Notes under the pieces: model-generated
Databases searched by the model: none
Seen by the model: the letters and a program-made list of their open reading frames with translations, nothing else
What the model was told of the DNA's origin: nothing
In this document: one piece after another, positions 1 to 7,556 of the stretch
Layout of the letters: each line of letters begins with the position of its first letter
Position numbering within the stretch: the stretch's first letter is position 1
Translations under genes and position numbers: made by a program
Origin: an uncultured Ruminococcus sp.
Lineage (GTDB): Bacteria; Bacillota; Clostridia; Oscillospirales; Ruminococcaceae
Assembly (NCBI GenBank): GCA_902800795.1
Contig: CADCFQ010000014.1
Span: 1-64,000 of the forward strand
DNA: 64,000 bases
Direction of reading: 5' to 3'

Positions 1-181
1 ACTTTTCCACAAACTCGACGCTCTGCATCCCGTACCATACCCTGAGCCTCAGCGCAGTCTTTTTCTTTTCCTCCGTCAGATAATCTATCTTATAGCTGAA
101 ATCCGTATACATACTCCCTGCCCAGACGTTTCCCGAATCGAAAAACACAAGCGTCGGCAGGTCAAAATATCCGTGAAGCAT
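1..181 (-). CDS. Partial hypothetical protein (N-terminal 60 residues)
   Basis: An open frame runs from an ATG at 181 leftwards off the window with no stop in 60 codons. The protein begins MLHGYFDLPTLVFFDSGNVW. A clear ribosome site (AAGGGGGA, about 7 nt upstream) supports the start. No signal peptide or membrane segment is visible in the part seen, and I do not recognise the family. The reading is supported by the ribosome site, the uninterrupted frame and a sensible residue composition. The rest of the gene lies outside the window, so no function is proposed. Confidence 0.6.
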   Translation of the reverse strand, partial: MLHGYFDLPTLVFFDSGNVWAGSMYTDFSYKIDYLTEEKKKTALRLRVWYGMQSVEFVEK

Positions 182-546
182 AAAAAAAGTCCCCCTTGAT
201 CATTCCGCAGGGTCTCCCCTGCCCGTCAACTCAAGTATACCACAAAACCTCTTTTTTTGCAAGCCCGCAGGCGGCAGGTGTGTACGCCTGCACCCACATC
301 CCTCGCCCACAGCCCGGTGCGTGGGCGGAGCTTTGTTTTGCTCGGGGCTGACATCCTGTGGTTTTTCATTCTCTGACCTCTAACTTCTGACGCCTGACAT
401 CTAACAGGGTGTTTTTTAGTACAATTGCCAATTATTTTCCTGTTGTTTCGGCATTTTCGTGATGTGTTTGTGAAAAACGTGCTCCCTGCTCACTTGTTTA
501 GATAAAAAATCAGAAAAAAGGGCTGCGAAATTCGTTATTTTGTACG
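182..546. other. Intergenic gap between divergent genes, with repeat remnants
   Basis: No coding frame with a ribosome site is seen here. Positions 262-360 hold a reverse-orientation, eroded copy of the dispersed repeat that is complete at 10793-11062: the shared blocks are GTACGCCTG, CCCTCGCCCACAGCC and GCTCGGGGCT. Positions 369-407 hold TCTGACCTCTAAC-type words, related to the short repeats at 11619-11690. TTTTGTAC at 538-545 lies just in front of the promoter of the next gene. Confidence 0.6.
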
Positions 547-575
547 TTGTAATTTAAATTCAAATAGTATATAAT
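547..575 (+). promoter_or_regulatory. Promoter of the LCP gene
   Basis: TTGTAA (547-552), a 17 bp spacer and TATAAT (570-575). It would start transcription near 582. An in-frame ATG at 574 therefore lies inside the -10 box and cannot be the start codon, which supports the start at 643. Confidence 0.75.
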
Positions 576-642
576 GGATATATGTCTGAAATCATGTCTG
601 AAAACGCCTTTTAGGCGCTTTCGCACGAAAGGTTATTATTAT

Positions 643-2376
643 ATGAATGATAAGAACAATGACAATAGAATAGATCCGGCTTCCGGCGGCGAGGATCTCA
701 GCTCTCTTATCTCCAGCGCTATCGAGAACAAGAAGAGCCAGGATCAGGGTGCCAAGACCTGGAACGATTCGCCCATCACAGATTATGATAAGGCGCCCAA
801 GCCCCGGGCAGAGGAACCTGTGAAGCAGGCCGCCCCGAAACAGCCCCAGAGAAGACCCGGTCCCAACGGACAGACCCCAAGGCGCAGGCCGCCCCAGGGT
901 GCAGTGCCAAAAAGACCCCCCCAGGGCACAAAGGGCAGACCCGTAAAATCCGGTCAGAGACCGGCGCAGGGACAGCAGAACGGCCAGAGACCGGCACAGG
1001 GACAGAAAAACGCACAGGGTCAGAAAAACGGCCAGAGACCTGCAAGACCGGCACAGGCAGCGCAGGCAAAGAACGCCGCAAATCAGTCCAGGCGCAGACC
1101 CGGACAGAGACCTCCTGTAAAGCCCGAGCCCAAGAAAGTCCCGGCAGCTGTTGAAACACCGAAAACAGATATCACAGCCGGCGAGGGCGAGAACCCGAAG
1201 AAGGCTAAATGGAGCAAGAAGAAAAAGACAGGTGTAGCGCTGGCTATCATCTTCATCGTGTTCTTCCTGCTGGTGGGCTTCATCGTGTTTATGTTCTTCC
1301 ACTATACAGGACTGCTCGACAGGAACACAAGTGAAGCCAAGAATTACAGCAAGCCCACCCTTGACTCCAGCGAGTTCGTTGACGAGTCGGACACCTTCGA
1401 CAAGAAGACCGAAGAGGACAAGCTTAAAGCTTACCTGAAAAAGAACGCAAGAAAGATCTCGAATGAGAACGTTATAAATATCCTGCTTATCGGTGAGGAC
1501 CTCAGAGACACCTCTGAGGACAGCAGAGGAAACACCGACGTTATGCTCATCATCTCCATTAACAAGGAGCAGAAGACCATAACGATGACCTCACTTATGA
1601 GAGATATGTATATCTACATGAGCGAGTTCAATTACAGCTACAGGCTCAACGCCGCTTATCACGCAGGCGGATGTGAGTATCTTGAGGAATGTATCGAGGA
1701 TTATTTCCAGATCGAGATAGACCGTTATGTGAGAGTGTCCTTCCAGGAGTTCATCACTGTGGTAGACACTATCGGCGGAATAGATATGAAGGTCAGCGAC
1801 GAAGAAGCAATCGGAATGCATGACCCGATGGCCGAGCAGAACAATTATCTTGGAAACTCCCGTGAGACCGACTGGCTGTGGGAAGGCGGAGACCTCCACC
1901 TCAACGGAAACCAGGCTCTTGCTTATGCAAGACTCAGATATGTCGGAAACAGCGACTGGGAGAGGACCGAGCGTCAGAGAAAGGTACTGAAGGAGGTCAT
2001 CACCAAGGGCAGAGAGCTGAGCCTGCTGAAGATCAACTCGCTTCTGAACGAGGTGCTACCGAACGTTCACACAGACCTTACTGACGGCGAGATAGCGTCG
2101 CTGCTGGTGGATGTGTTTGACATACTTGACTATGATGTACAGGAAGTTCGCATCCCGGCTGACGGCTACTACTCCAACGAGATCGTGGACAATATGGATG
2201 TGTTGCTGTTCAACTATAATGCGAATGCAGCTATCATCCAGAAGGTAGTTTACGGCGACTGCAAGACGGTCGAGGAAGCTATCGCCGAGTATCAGGAAGA
2301 GACCGGCGACTTCTACGCTTACAACACTACCTACGACCCGAGCTACAATCCGAACTATAACAACACCAATTGGTAG
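643..2376 (+). CDS. LytR-CpsA-Psr (LCP) family glycopolymer ligase with disordered N-terminal tail
   Basis: LCP proteins transfer lipid-linked anionic glycopolymers (teichoic acid, capsule) onto peptidoglycan on the outer membrane face. The 577-residue protein has a cytoplasmic tail (1-196), one membrane helix (about 197-220), and an extracellular LCP domain (about 274-490). The LCP domain has the family core NVINILLIGED, an R-GNTDVM segment, SLMRDMYIYM and LAYARLRYVGNSDWERTERQR, whose arginines bind the pyrophosphate lipid. The tail is unusual: about 110 residues rich in Pro, Gln and Arg, with repeats such as GQRPAQGQ, and almost surely unstructured. Start 643 is chosen because the upstream ATG is inside the promoter and AAAGG lies 10-11 nt before 643. 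A hairpin (CGCC TTTTA GGCG, 606-619) lies in the leader. The gene is monocistronic. Confidence 0.9.
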   Translation: MNDKNNDNRIDPASGGEDLSSLISSAIENKKSQDQGAKTWNDSPITDYDKAPKPRAEEPVKQAAPKQPQRRPGPNGQTPRRRPPQGAVPKRPPQGTKGRPVKSGQRPAQGQQNGQRPAQGQKNAQGQKNGQRPARPAQAAQAKNAANQSRRRPGQRPPVKPEPKKVPAAVETPKTDITAGEGENPKKAKWSKKKKTGVALAIIFIVFFLLVGFIVFMFFHYTGLLDRNTSEAKNYSKPTLDSSEFVDESDTFDKKTEEDKLKAYLKKNARKISNENVINILLIGEDLRDTSEDSRGNTDVMLIISINKEQKTITMTSLMRDMYIYMSEFNYSYRLNAAYHAGGCEYLEECIEDYFQIEIDRYVRVSFQEFITVVDTIGGIDMKVSDEEAIGMHDPMAEQNNYLGNSRETDWLWEGGDLHLNGNQALAYARLRYVGNSDWERTERQRKVLKEVITKGRELSLLKINSLLNEVLPNVHTDLTDGEIASLLVDVFDILDYDVQEVRIPADGYYSNEIVDNMDVLLFNYNANAAIIQKVVYGDCKTVEEAIAEYQEETGDFYAYNTTYDPSYNPNYNNTNW

Positions 2377-2385
2377 ATACAAAAA

Positions 2386-2412
2386 GGCAAGACTTCGGTC
2401 TTGCTTTTTTTG
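2386..2412 (+). terminator. Intrinsic terminator after the LCP gene
   Basis: GCAAGAC, TTCG loop, GTCTTGC, then a T-run at 2405-2411. It starts 10 nt after the stop codon. Confidence 0.93.
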
Positions 2413-2428
2413 TTTTGTCTCTGGCAAA

Positions 2429-2444
2429 GCCGTGCGGCGAGCAC
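2429..2444 (+). repeat. 16-bp dispersed intergenic repeat (single core)
   Basis: Exact copy of GCCGTGCGGCGAGCAC, here without the longer flanking parts. Other exact copies on either strand: 10683, 15108, 22287, 22373, 26733, 51664. Confidence 0.85.
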
Positions 2445-2512
2445 TGCGCTTGTTATAATCACCAAAACAGAGCAGACCCATTGTACATATCACACATAAT
2501 TCCCGCTAAAGC

Positions 2513-2541
2513 TTGCAATTAGATTAGAAAAATGTTATAAT
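2513..2541 (+). promoter_or_regulatory. Promoter of the EAL fusion gene
   Basis: TTGCAA (2513-2518), 17 bp, TATAAT (2536-2541), with an extended TG at 2533-2534. It lies 37 nt before the start codon. Confidence 0.8.
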
Positions 2542-2577
2542 GAATTAAATCTATATAGTTGATTTGAGGGTTCCATT

Positions 2578-5500
2578 ATGATCGACGGCAAAAAAATCAT
2601 AGGCCTGTGCCTTACCCGAATAAATGATAATATCCACGCCGAGTATGTAGCTAAGATACAGCACGCTGCCGAGGCGATGGGTTTCAGAGTCGTGCTCATG
2701 AACAGCCTTGTGGACTTCTACTTCGACGACAGCTACGACGAGGGCGCTAAGCATATCTACGATATGCTCGACTACAATGTCTTTGACGCTGTGGTCATCT
2801 TCGATGAGTCCATTTATAACAAGTCTATCATCGAGTCTATTATCAGAAACGCAAAACAGGCAGGCGCCCCCGTCGTTGTGGTAAACGGCGAGTATGAGGG
2901 CTGCTACTGCCTTAGCCGCTCTTTTGAAGATGCCTACACCGAAGTGATAGACCATGTCATCAAGGCTCACAATGTAAAGAATACTGTGTTCATCGGCGGC
3001 CGCAAGGACAAGGAGGATGTCTCCACTGTCAAGAGACTTGAATGCTATAAGCAGGCGCTGAGACAGAACGGCCTTGTGTTTATCGAGGAAATGGTGGGCT
3101 ACGGCGAATACTGGGACGAACCGACCTGGGCGGAGCTTGAAAGGATATTCACATTCTCAAGCAAGACCCCCGACGCTATCATCTGCGCCAACGACAGTAT
3201 GGCTATAGCCGCTGTCGAGTTTCTGAAAAAACGTGAGCTAAGAGTCCCGGAAGACGTTATCGTCACAGGCTTCGACGGCATATCCGAAGCCGCCCACTGC
3301 AAGCCCAGGATAACCACCTGCCGTGAGAACATCTCGGAAATGGCAAGGATACTCTGCGAAACTTTAAGAGACGCTTTCGACAAAAACGAGCCTAAGGAAA
3401 TAAAGTATCCTTATGAGCCCATAATCACCGAATCCTGCGGATGTACCAACAAGGACAATATGTACGGCATAGAGGAGCTTTTGGTGCTCTACCGCCGTAT
3501 TGAAGATATGCACGCCCACGAGGACTATATGCACGCCGAGGTAAACCGCCTTATCGAGCTTGCGGACCAGAGAGAGCTGTTCGCATCCATCGCAACGATA
3601 GCCCAGTACGGCGCCTTTGTCTGCCTTAACAAGGAATTTCTCGAAAAGAGCACCCAGCAGGACAACGAGGACTGCGAGATAGACGAGGGCGAGTATCTCG
3701 TTATCCCCTCGATAAACGGCCTGGGAGTTGCAAGGTATGACTACACCACCGAGGTGATGAAGGCCGACCGCATCTTCCCAGAAAGAAAGCGCTGGATGGA
3801 AGAGGGCGGAGTCTATGTGCTCACACCTATCTATGTGGGAAGCCTTGTCTGCGGCTATTATGCAGTAAGGACCACAGGGATAGAATATGACAACGACAAG
3901 ATAAAGCGTGTTGCCACAACGCTGAATATAATAATGAACTCTGTGCTCAGCCACTATCAGATGCTGAGGATGATGAAGAACCTGGAAAACGCCGTCTACA
4001 CCGACGCTATGACAGGGCTTGCAAATATCAAGGGCGTCACCAAGTGGTTCGAGGAGTTTGCAAAGGCAGAGGACAACCACAAGCTTTGTCTAACTATTTC
4101 GGTATACGCTATTTTCAAGTACACCTACATCTACGAGAACTACGGTATGTATGAGACCGAGGACGTGGTCAAGGTGGTGGCTAAGGCGCTTATTGAAGCC
4201 AACAAGGCACCAAACACGATGATCGCAAAGATCACCGAGGACGAGTTCATCGTTATCAATGTCTATGACAGTCTTGACGATGTGGCCCAGACGATAAACG
4301 ACGCCACAGCTTCCTTCTATGAGCAGATGGCAGAGTATAACTCCAAGTCCCAGAAGGACTACTACATCGAAGTAAATGCCGGCTGTACAGTGGTGAACCC
4401 CGGCTGGGAAGCATCGCTTGAAAGCTATATCAAGCTTGCTTCCTCGGAGCTGTTCCTAAACCGCCTGAAACAGGGCATGGGCAACGTAAAGAAGCGTGAC
4501 TTTTCTGCCCGTGAGCTTTACAGCACCTTTAACCTGCTGGTGGACAAGAACCTTTTCACCTATCACTATCAGCCCATAGTTGACGCAAGGACAGGAAATA
4601 TCTTCGCCTATGAGGCGCTGATGAGGACCACCGGCGGTATCAATATGTCGCCCCTGGACATCCTTGATGTGGCCCAGGCCTATGACAGGCTCTACGATAT
4701 CGAAAAAGCCACCATGTTCAACAATATGAAGAGGCTCTCGGAGAACCCGCTGGCCTTTTCGGGACACAAGCTTTTCCTTAATACCATTCCCGGCCATTTC
4801 CTAAAGGCCGATGACTACGACCTGTTTATGGACACCTATCATAACTACTTCGGTCAGCTGGTGTTCGAGATAACCGAGCAGGACACTATCACCGACGATG
4901 AGCTCAACTTCATAAAGCTTTTGTCGGACGATAACGGCGCTGTCCAGATCGCTGTTGACGACTACGGAACAGGCCACTCGAATATAGTCAATCTCCTGCG
5001 CTATGCTCCCCAGGTGCTCAAGATAGACCGCTTCCTTATCAGCGGCATAAACAGCGACACCAACAAGCAGAAGGCCGTTAAGACCACTATCGAGTTCGCA
5101 AGGCTGAACGATATCAAGGTGCTGGCCGAGGGAGTCGAGACCTTTGAGGAGATGCAGACAGTCATCAGCATGGGCTTTGACTACATCCAGGGCTTCTACA
5201 CCTCTCGTCCGCTTCCCGAGCCTATCCCCGAGATAGCCGAGAACATAAAGAACGAGATCATCGGCGAGAATCTGAAGCTTCTCAAGTTCGACTCCGACAA
5301 TCTCCAGGTCTACACCGCAAAGCTCGATGAGGTAATAGATATAGTCGAGCTGACGATGAAGAGATACAAGTTCATAAACATCATCGGCGGAAATGTCAGG
5401 CTCGTGGGCGAGAAGGACAACACCATCGATATGATAATCAAGATCGCTGACGGTGTGAACGCCAATATCACTCTGGAGAACGTGAATATCAAGGGTGCCG

Positions 5501-6519
5501 TGGAGAGCACTATCCAGCTTGGAAAGGGCTCCAACACAAAGCTCACCCTTGTGGGAGACAACACGCTCAACAAGGACGGCATCTATGTTCCCGAGACCGC
5601 ATCGCTAAGAGTCAGCGGCGAGGGAAACCTGACGGTGCTCAACAACCGCAATTTCAGCATAGGCATAGGCACAAATATGAACGACCCCTATGGCAATATC
5701 ACCTTTGATGTGGGAGGCCACGTCAGGATCGTTTCCACAGGCGACAAGGTGTGCGCTATCGGCGGCGGAATGATATCCAATTCCTACATCAGGTTCATAA
5801 GGGGCACCTATGACATCAGGTGCAGAGGAATGTGCAGCGTTGTTATCGGAAGCGGAAACGGAGCGGCTGATATCCGCATCGACAAGGATGTTGATATGAC
5901 CGTATTCGGAAACTCTGCAAACTCTGTGGGTATAGGCTCCGTCATCGGCAAGGCCTCTATCCATATCCAGGGCAAGGTCAATGCCACTTCGGACGGCGAG
6001 AAGTCTGCGGCGATAGGAAACCTCAGCGGCGACGGACTGATGATAAACATCGACGGCGCAGATGTTTCCTCAACTGTCCACTGTGATGACGGCGTTTCTA
6101 TCGGAAGCGTCGAGAGCAGAGGCGAGATCAGGATAAGCGACAGCCTTGTTTCGGCCTACGGCGAGGGCACCAACGTTACCGCTGTGGGAAGCGTTGAGGG
6201 CAGCGTCTCCACACAGATTAACTCGGGTCTCGTAAGAACGGAGCTTCTGGCTGCCAACTGTATGGTCATCGGAAGCGAGTTTGACAAGTTCATTGTTATG
6301 GGCGGAAACGTAAATGTCCTGAGCACAGGCGCAAAGCAGGCTATAAACCGCTTCGGCGACAAGGTATATCCCGTTTACCTCAACTCTGAAAGCTTCGAGC
6401 GCCAGATAGTCACCGAGAGCGGCAGCTATCTCTATAAGGCGGAGCGTGACAAGGAGCTTGACAGGCTGTGCGTATACCTTCCTAAGAAGTATACCGCTCC
6501 CGGAGTTCTGGACAGCTGA
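2578..6519 (+). CDS. Fusion of LacI-type sensor, GAF-like, degenerate GGDEF, EAL phosphodiesterase and beta-helix domains
   Basis: Probable cyclic-di-GMP phosphodiesterase with ligand sensing. Residues 1-290 are a periplasmic-binding-protein-like fold as in LacI regulators (PDAIICANDSMAIAAVEFL, then VIVTGFDG) but with no DNA-binding helix-turn-helix. About 335-460 looks GAF-like. About 470-635 is GGDEF-like (TDAMTGLAN) but the signature is KITEDEF, so cyclase activity is unlikely. About 645-890 is EAL with the metal and catalytic residues in place: E679-A-L, N735, E764, DDYGTG 794-799, K815, E851, Q871. About 925-1290 is a repetitive Gly/Ile/Val-rich region (GIGTNM, AIGGGM, VIGSGN, GIGSVI) typical of a right-handed beta-helix. 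No signal peptide or membrane helix is seen, so it should be cytoplasmic. GAGGG before 2578 fits the start. It has its own promoter and terminator. Confidence 0.85.
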   Translation: MIDGKKIIGLCLTRINDNIHAEYVAKIQHAAEAMGFRVVLMNSLVDFYFDDSYDEGAKHIYDMLDYNVFDAVVIFDESIYNKSIIESIIRNAKQAGAPVVVVNGEYEGCYCLSRSFEDAYTEVIDHVIKAHNVKNTVFIGGRKDKEDVSTVKRLECYKQALRQNGLVFIEEMVGYGEYWDEPTWAELERIFTFSSKTPDAIICANDSMAIAAVEFLKKRELRVPEDVIVTGFDGISEAAHCKPRITTCRENISEMARILCETLRDAFDKNEPKEIKYPYEPIITESCGCTNKDNMYGIEELLVLYRRIEDMHAHEDYMHAEVNRLIELADQRELFASIATIAQYGAFVCLNKEFLEKSTQQDNEDCEIDEGEYLVIPSINGLGVARYDYTTEVMKADRIFPERKRWMEEGGVYVLTPIYVGSLVCGYYAVRTTGIEYDNDKIKRVATTLNIIMNSVLSHYQMLRMMKNLENAVYTDAMTGLANIKGVTKWFEEFAKAEDNHKLCLTISVYAIFKYTYIYENYGMYETEDVVKVVAKALIEANKAPNTMIAKITEDEFIVINVYDSLDDVAQTINDATASFYEQMAEYNSKSQKDYYIEVNAGCTVVNPGWEASLESYIKLASSELFLNRLKQGMGNVKKRDFSARELYSTFNLLVDKNLFTYHYQPIVDARTGNIFAYEALMRTTGGINMSPLDILDVAQAYDRLYDIEKATMFNNMKRLSENPLAFSGHKLFLNTIPGHFLKADDYDLFMDTYHNYFGQLVFEITEQDTITDDELNFIKLLSDDNGAVQIAVDDYGTGHSNIVNLLRYAPQVLKIDRFLISGINSDTNKQKAVKTTIEFARLNDIKVLAEGVETFEEMQTVISMGFDYIQGFYTSRPLPEPIPEIAENIKNEIIGENLKLLKFDSDNLQVYTAKLDEVIDIVELTMKRYKFINIIGGNVRLVGEKDNTIDMIIKIADGVNANITLENVNIKGAVESTIQLGKGSNTKLTLVGDNTLNKDGIYVPETASLRVSGEGNLTVLNNRNFSIGIGTNMNDPYGNITFDVGGHVRIVSTGDKVCAIGGGMISNSYIRFIRGTYDIRCRGMCSVVIGSGNGAADIRIDKDVDMTVFGNSANSVGIGSVIGKASIHIQGKVNATSDGEKSAAIGNLSGDGLMINIDGADVSSTVHCDDGVSIGSVESRGEIRISDSLVSAYGEGTNVTAVGSVEGSVSTQINSGLVRTELLAANCMVIGSEFDKFIVMGGNVNVLSTGAKQAINRFGDKVYPVYLNSESFERQIVTESGSYLYKAERDKELDRLCVYLPKKYTAPGVLDS

Positions 6520-6660
6520 ATAATGAATAATGAAAATTGAATAATGAATAATGAATAATTAAGGTATCGCCTTCGGCGGTGATTTCAAAATATCATCGTC
6601 CGCAGGACGATACCTTTATTCTTATTTCTTCATTCTTCATTATTCATTATTCATTGAGCA
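6518..6660 (+). repeat. Structured repeat element, copy A (left of nrdR)
   Basis: A core at about 6562-6616 has outer inverted ends AAGGTATCG / CGATACCTT. These enclose two small hairpins: CGCC-TTCG-GCGG and CGTCC-GCA-GGACG. AT-rich runs of the word TGAATAATGAATAA lie on one side and its complement on the other. The same element in inverse orientation lies at 7415-7556, so about 100 nearly identical bases flank nrdR head to head. Copy A begins at the stop codon of the preceding gene. Confidence 0.85.
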
Positions 6661-6697
6661 GGCGCTTGCGACTGCGTTTCCGCCTGCGGACTTTTTG
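6656..6697 (+). terminator. Probable terminator of the EAL fusion gene
   Basis: GCAGGCG (6658-6664) pairs with CGCCTGC (6681-6687), followed by GGACTTTTTG. It lies beyond repeat copy A, about 140 nt after the stop codon, and its first arm is shared with the repeat pair. Confidence 0.6.
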
Positions 6698-6743
6698 TTA
6701 TAAACGGGGATATGAGAGCAGTTCAGGGATGAATAGTACATAT

Positions 6744-6798
6744 TTTTGTACAAAATTTTGCAAAAGGTCTTGAAATCCGGGGGAATATGTGTTATAAT
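6744..6798 (+). promoter_or_regulatory. nrdR promoter with two palindromes upstream
   Basis: TTGAAA (6770-6775), 17 bp, TATAAT (6793-6798) with extended TG at 6790-6791. Directly upstream lie two back-to-back perfect palindromes: TTTTGTACAAAA (6744-6755) and TTTTGCAAAA (6756-6765). They could be operator sites or an AT-rich UP element. The promoter call is firm; the operator is inference. Confidence 0.75.
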
Positions 6799-6878
6799 AA
6801 TATTATTCTATCAGACAGGGGCGAATAATGCCCTTATGATACATAAACGAGTGAGACGTAATAGCAGGGAGAAAAAAT

Positions 6879-7325
6879 ATGAAATGTCCGTTTTGCAATA
6901 ATGAAGACACCAGAGTTATCGATTCCCGTCCCAGTGAGGGAAAGAAGAGAAGAAGAAGAGAGTGTCCCCAGTGCGGAAAGCGCTTCACCACCTATGAGGT
7001 CATAGAAAAGCCGCAGCTCATGGTCTATAAGAGAGACGGTTCCTTTGAGCCCTTTGACAGACAGAAGCTTATCAAGGGTCTCCAGATAGCTGTCAAGAAA
7101 AGGCCTGTCAGCGTAGAAGCCATAGTGGGTCTTGTGGACGATGTGGAAAACACCTTTGCAAACAAGATGCAGACCGAGACCAACACCAGCGAGATAGGTG
7201 ATATGGTATTAAAGAAGCTCAAAAAGCTTGACCAGGTGGCTTATGTTAGATTTGCCTCTGTATACAAGGATTTCACCAGCGTTGACTCCTTTATCCAGCT
7301 GATATCGGAGCTGTCCGAAAAATAA
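6879..7325 (+). CDS. nrdR: Transcriptional repressor NrdR of ribonucleotide reductase genes
   Basis: NrdR senses the ATP/dATP balance and represses nrd operons. The 148-residue length is typical. A zinc ribbon opens the protein (CPFC at 3-6; RECPQCGKRFTTYE near 28-41), followed by an ATP-cone domain (VYKRDGSFEPFDRQKLIKGL, then VAYVRFASVYKDF). AGGGAG about 9 nt upstream supports the start. The gene is alone, with its own promoter and terminator, and is bracketed by two inverted copies of a structured repeat. No nrd gene is in the window, so targets cannot be checked here. Confidence 0.95.
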   Translation: MKCPFCNNEDTRVIDSRPSEGKKRRRRECPQCGKRFTTYEVIEKPQLMVYKRDGSFEPFDRQKLIKGLQIAVKKRPVSVEAIVGLVDDVENTFANKMQTETNTSEIGDMVLKKLKKLDQVAYVRFASVYKDFTSVDSFIQLISELSEK

Positions 7326-7368
7326 AGAAGTGCGGAAACGCAGGCGCAGTTAAAATAGCATTTTTTAC

Positions 7369-7407
7369 GGCACTTTTGTCAGGGGACTGACAGGAGTGCC
7401 TTTTTAT
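7369..7407 (+). terminator. nrdR terminator
   Basis: GGCACT and AGTGCC form an outer stem around an inner GTCAG/CTGAC hairpin, followed by a T-run at 7401-7405. Confidence 0.85.
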
Positions 7408-7414
7408 TGATCGG

Positions 7415-7556
7415 CGAAGCGCCTGCTCAATGAATAATGAATAATGAAGAAATAAGAATAAAGGTATCGTCCTGCGGACGATGATATTTTGAAATCATCG
7501 CCGAAGGCGATACCTTAACTATTCATTATTCACTATTCATTATTCATTCTTCATTA
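7415..7556 (-). repeat. Structured repeat element, copy B (right of nrdR, inverted)
   Basis: Reverse complement of copy A at 6518-6660. The match starts in AGCGCCTGCTCAATG and runs through AAGGTATCGTCC to the CGATACCTT end, with one 7-base deletion and one or two substitutions. Its outer AT-rich end overlaps the last codons of the downstream minus-strand lipoprotein gene, whose terminal residues NEE and stop codon come from repeat sequence. Confidence 0.85.

Noticed and set aside
574..642. Upstream start (ATG 574) for the LCP gene
   Set aside because: The ATG overlaps the -10 box, so it is not in the transcript.
6579..6773. 64-codon plus-strand frame between the EAL gene and nrdR
   Set aside because: It reads through the structured repeat and the terminator, has no ribosome site and gives a low-complexity product.
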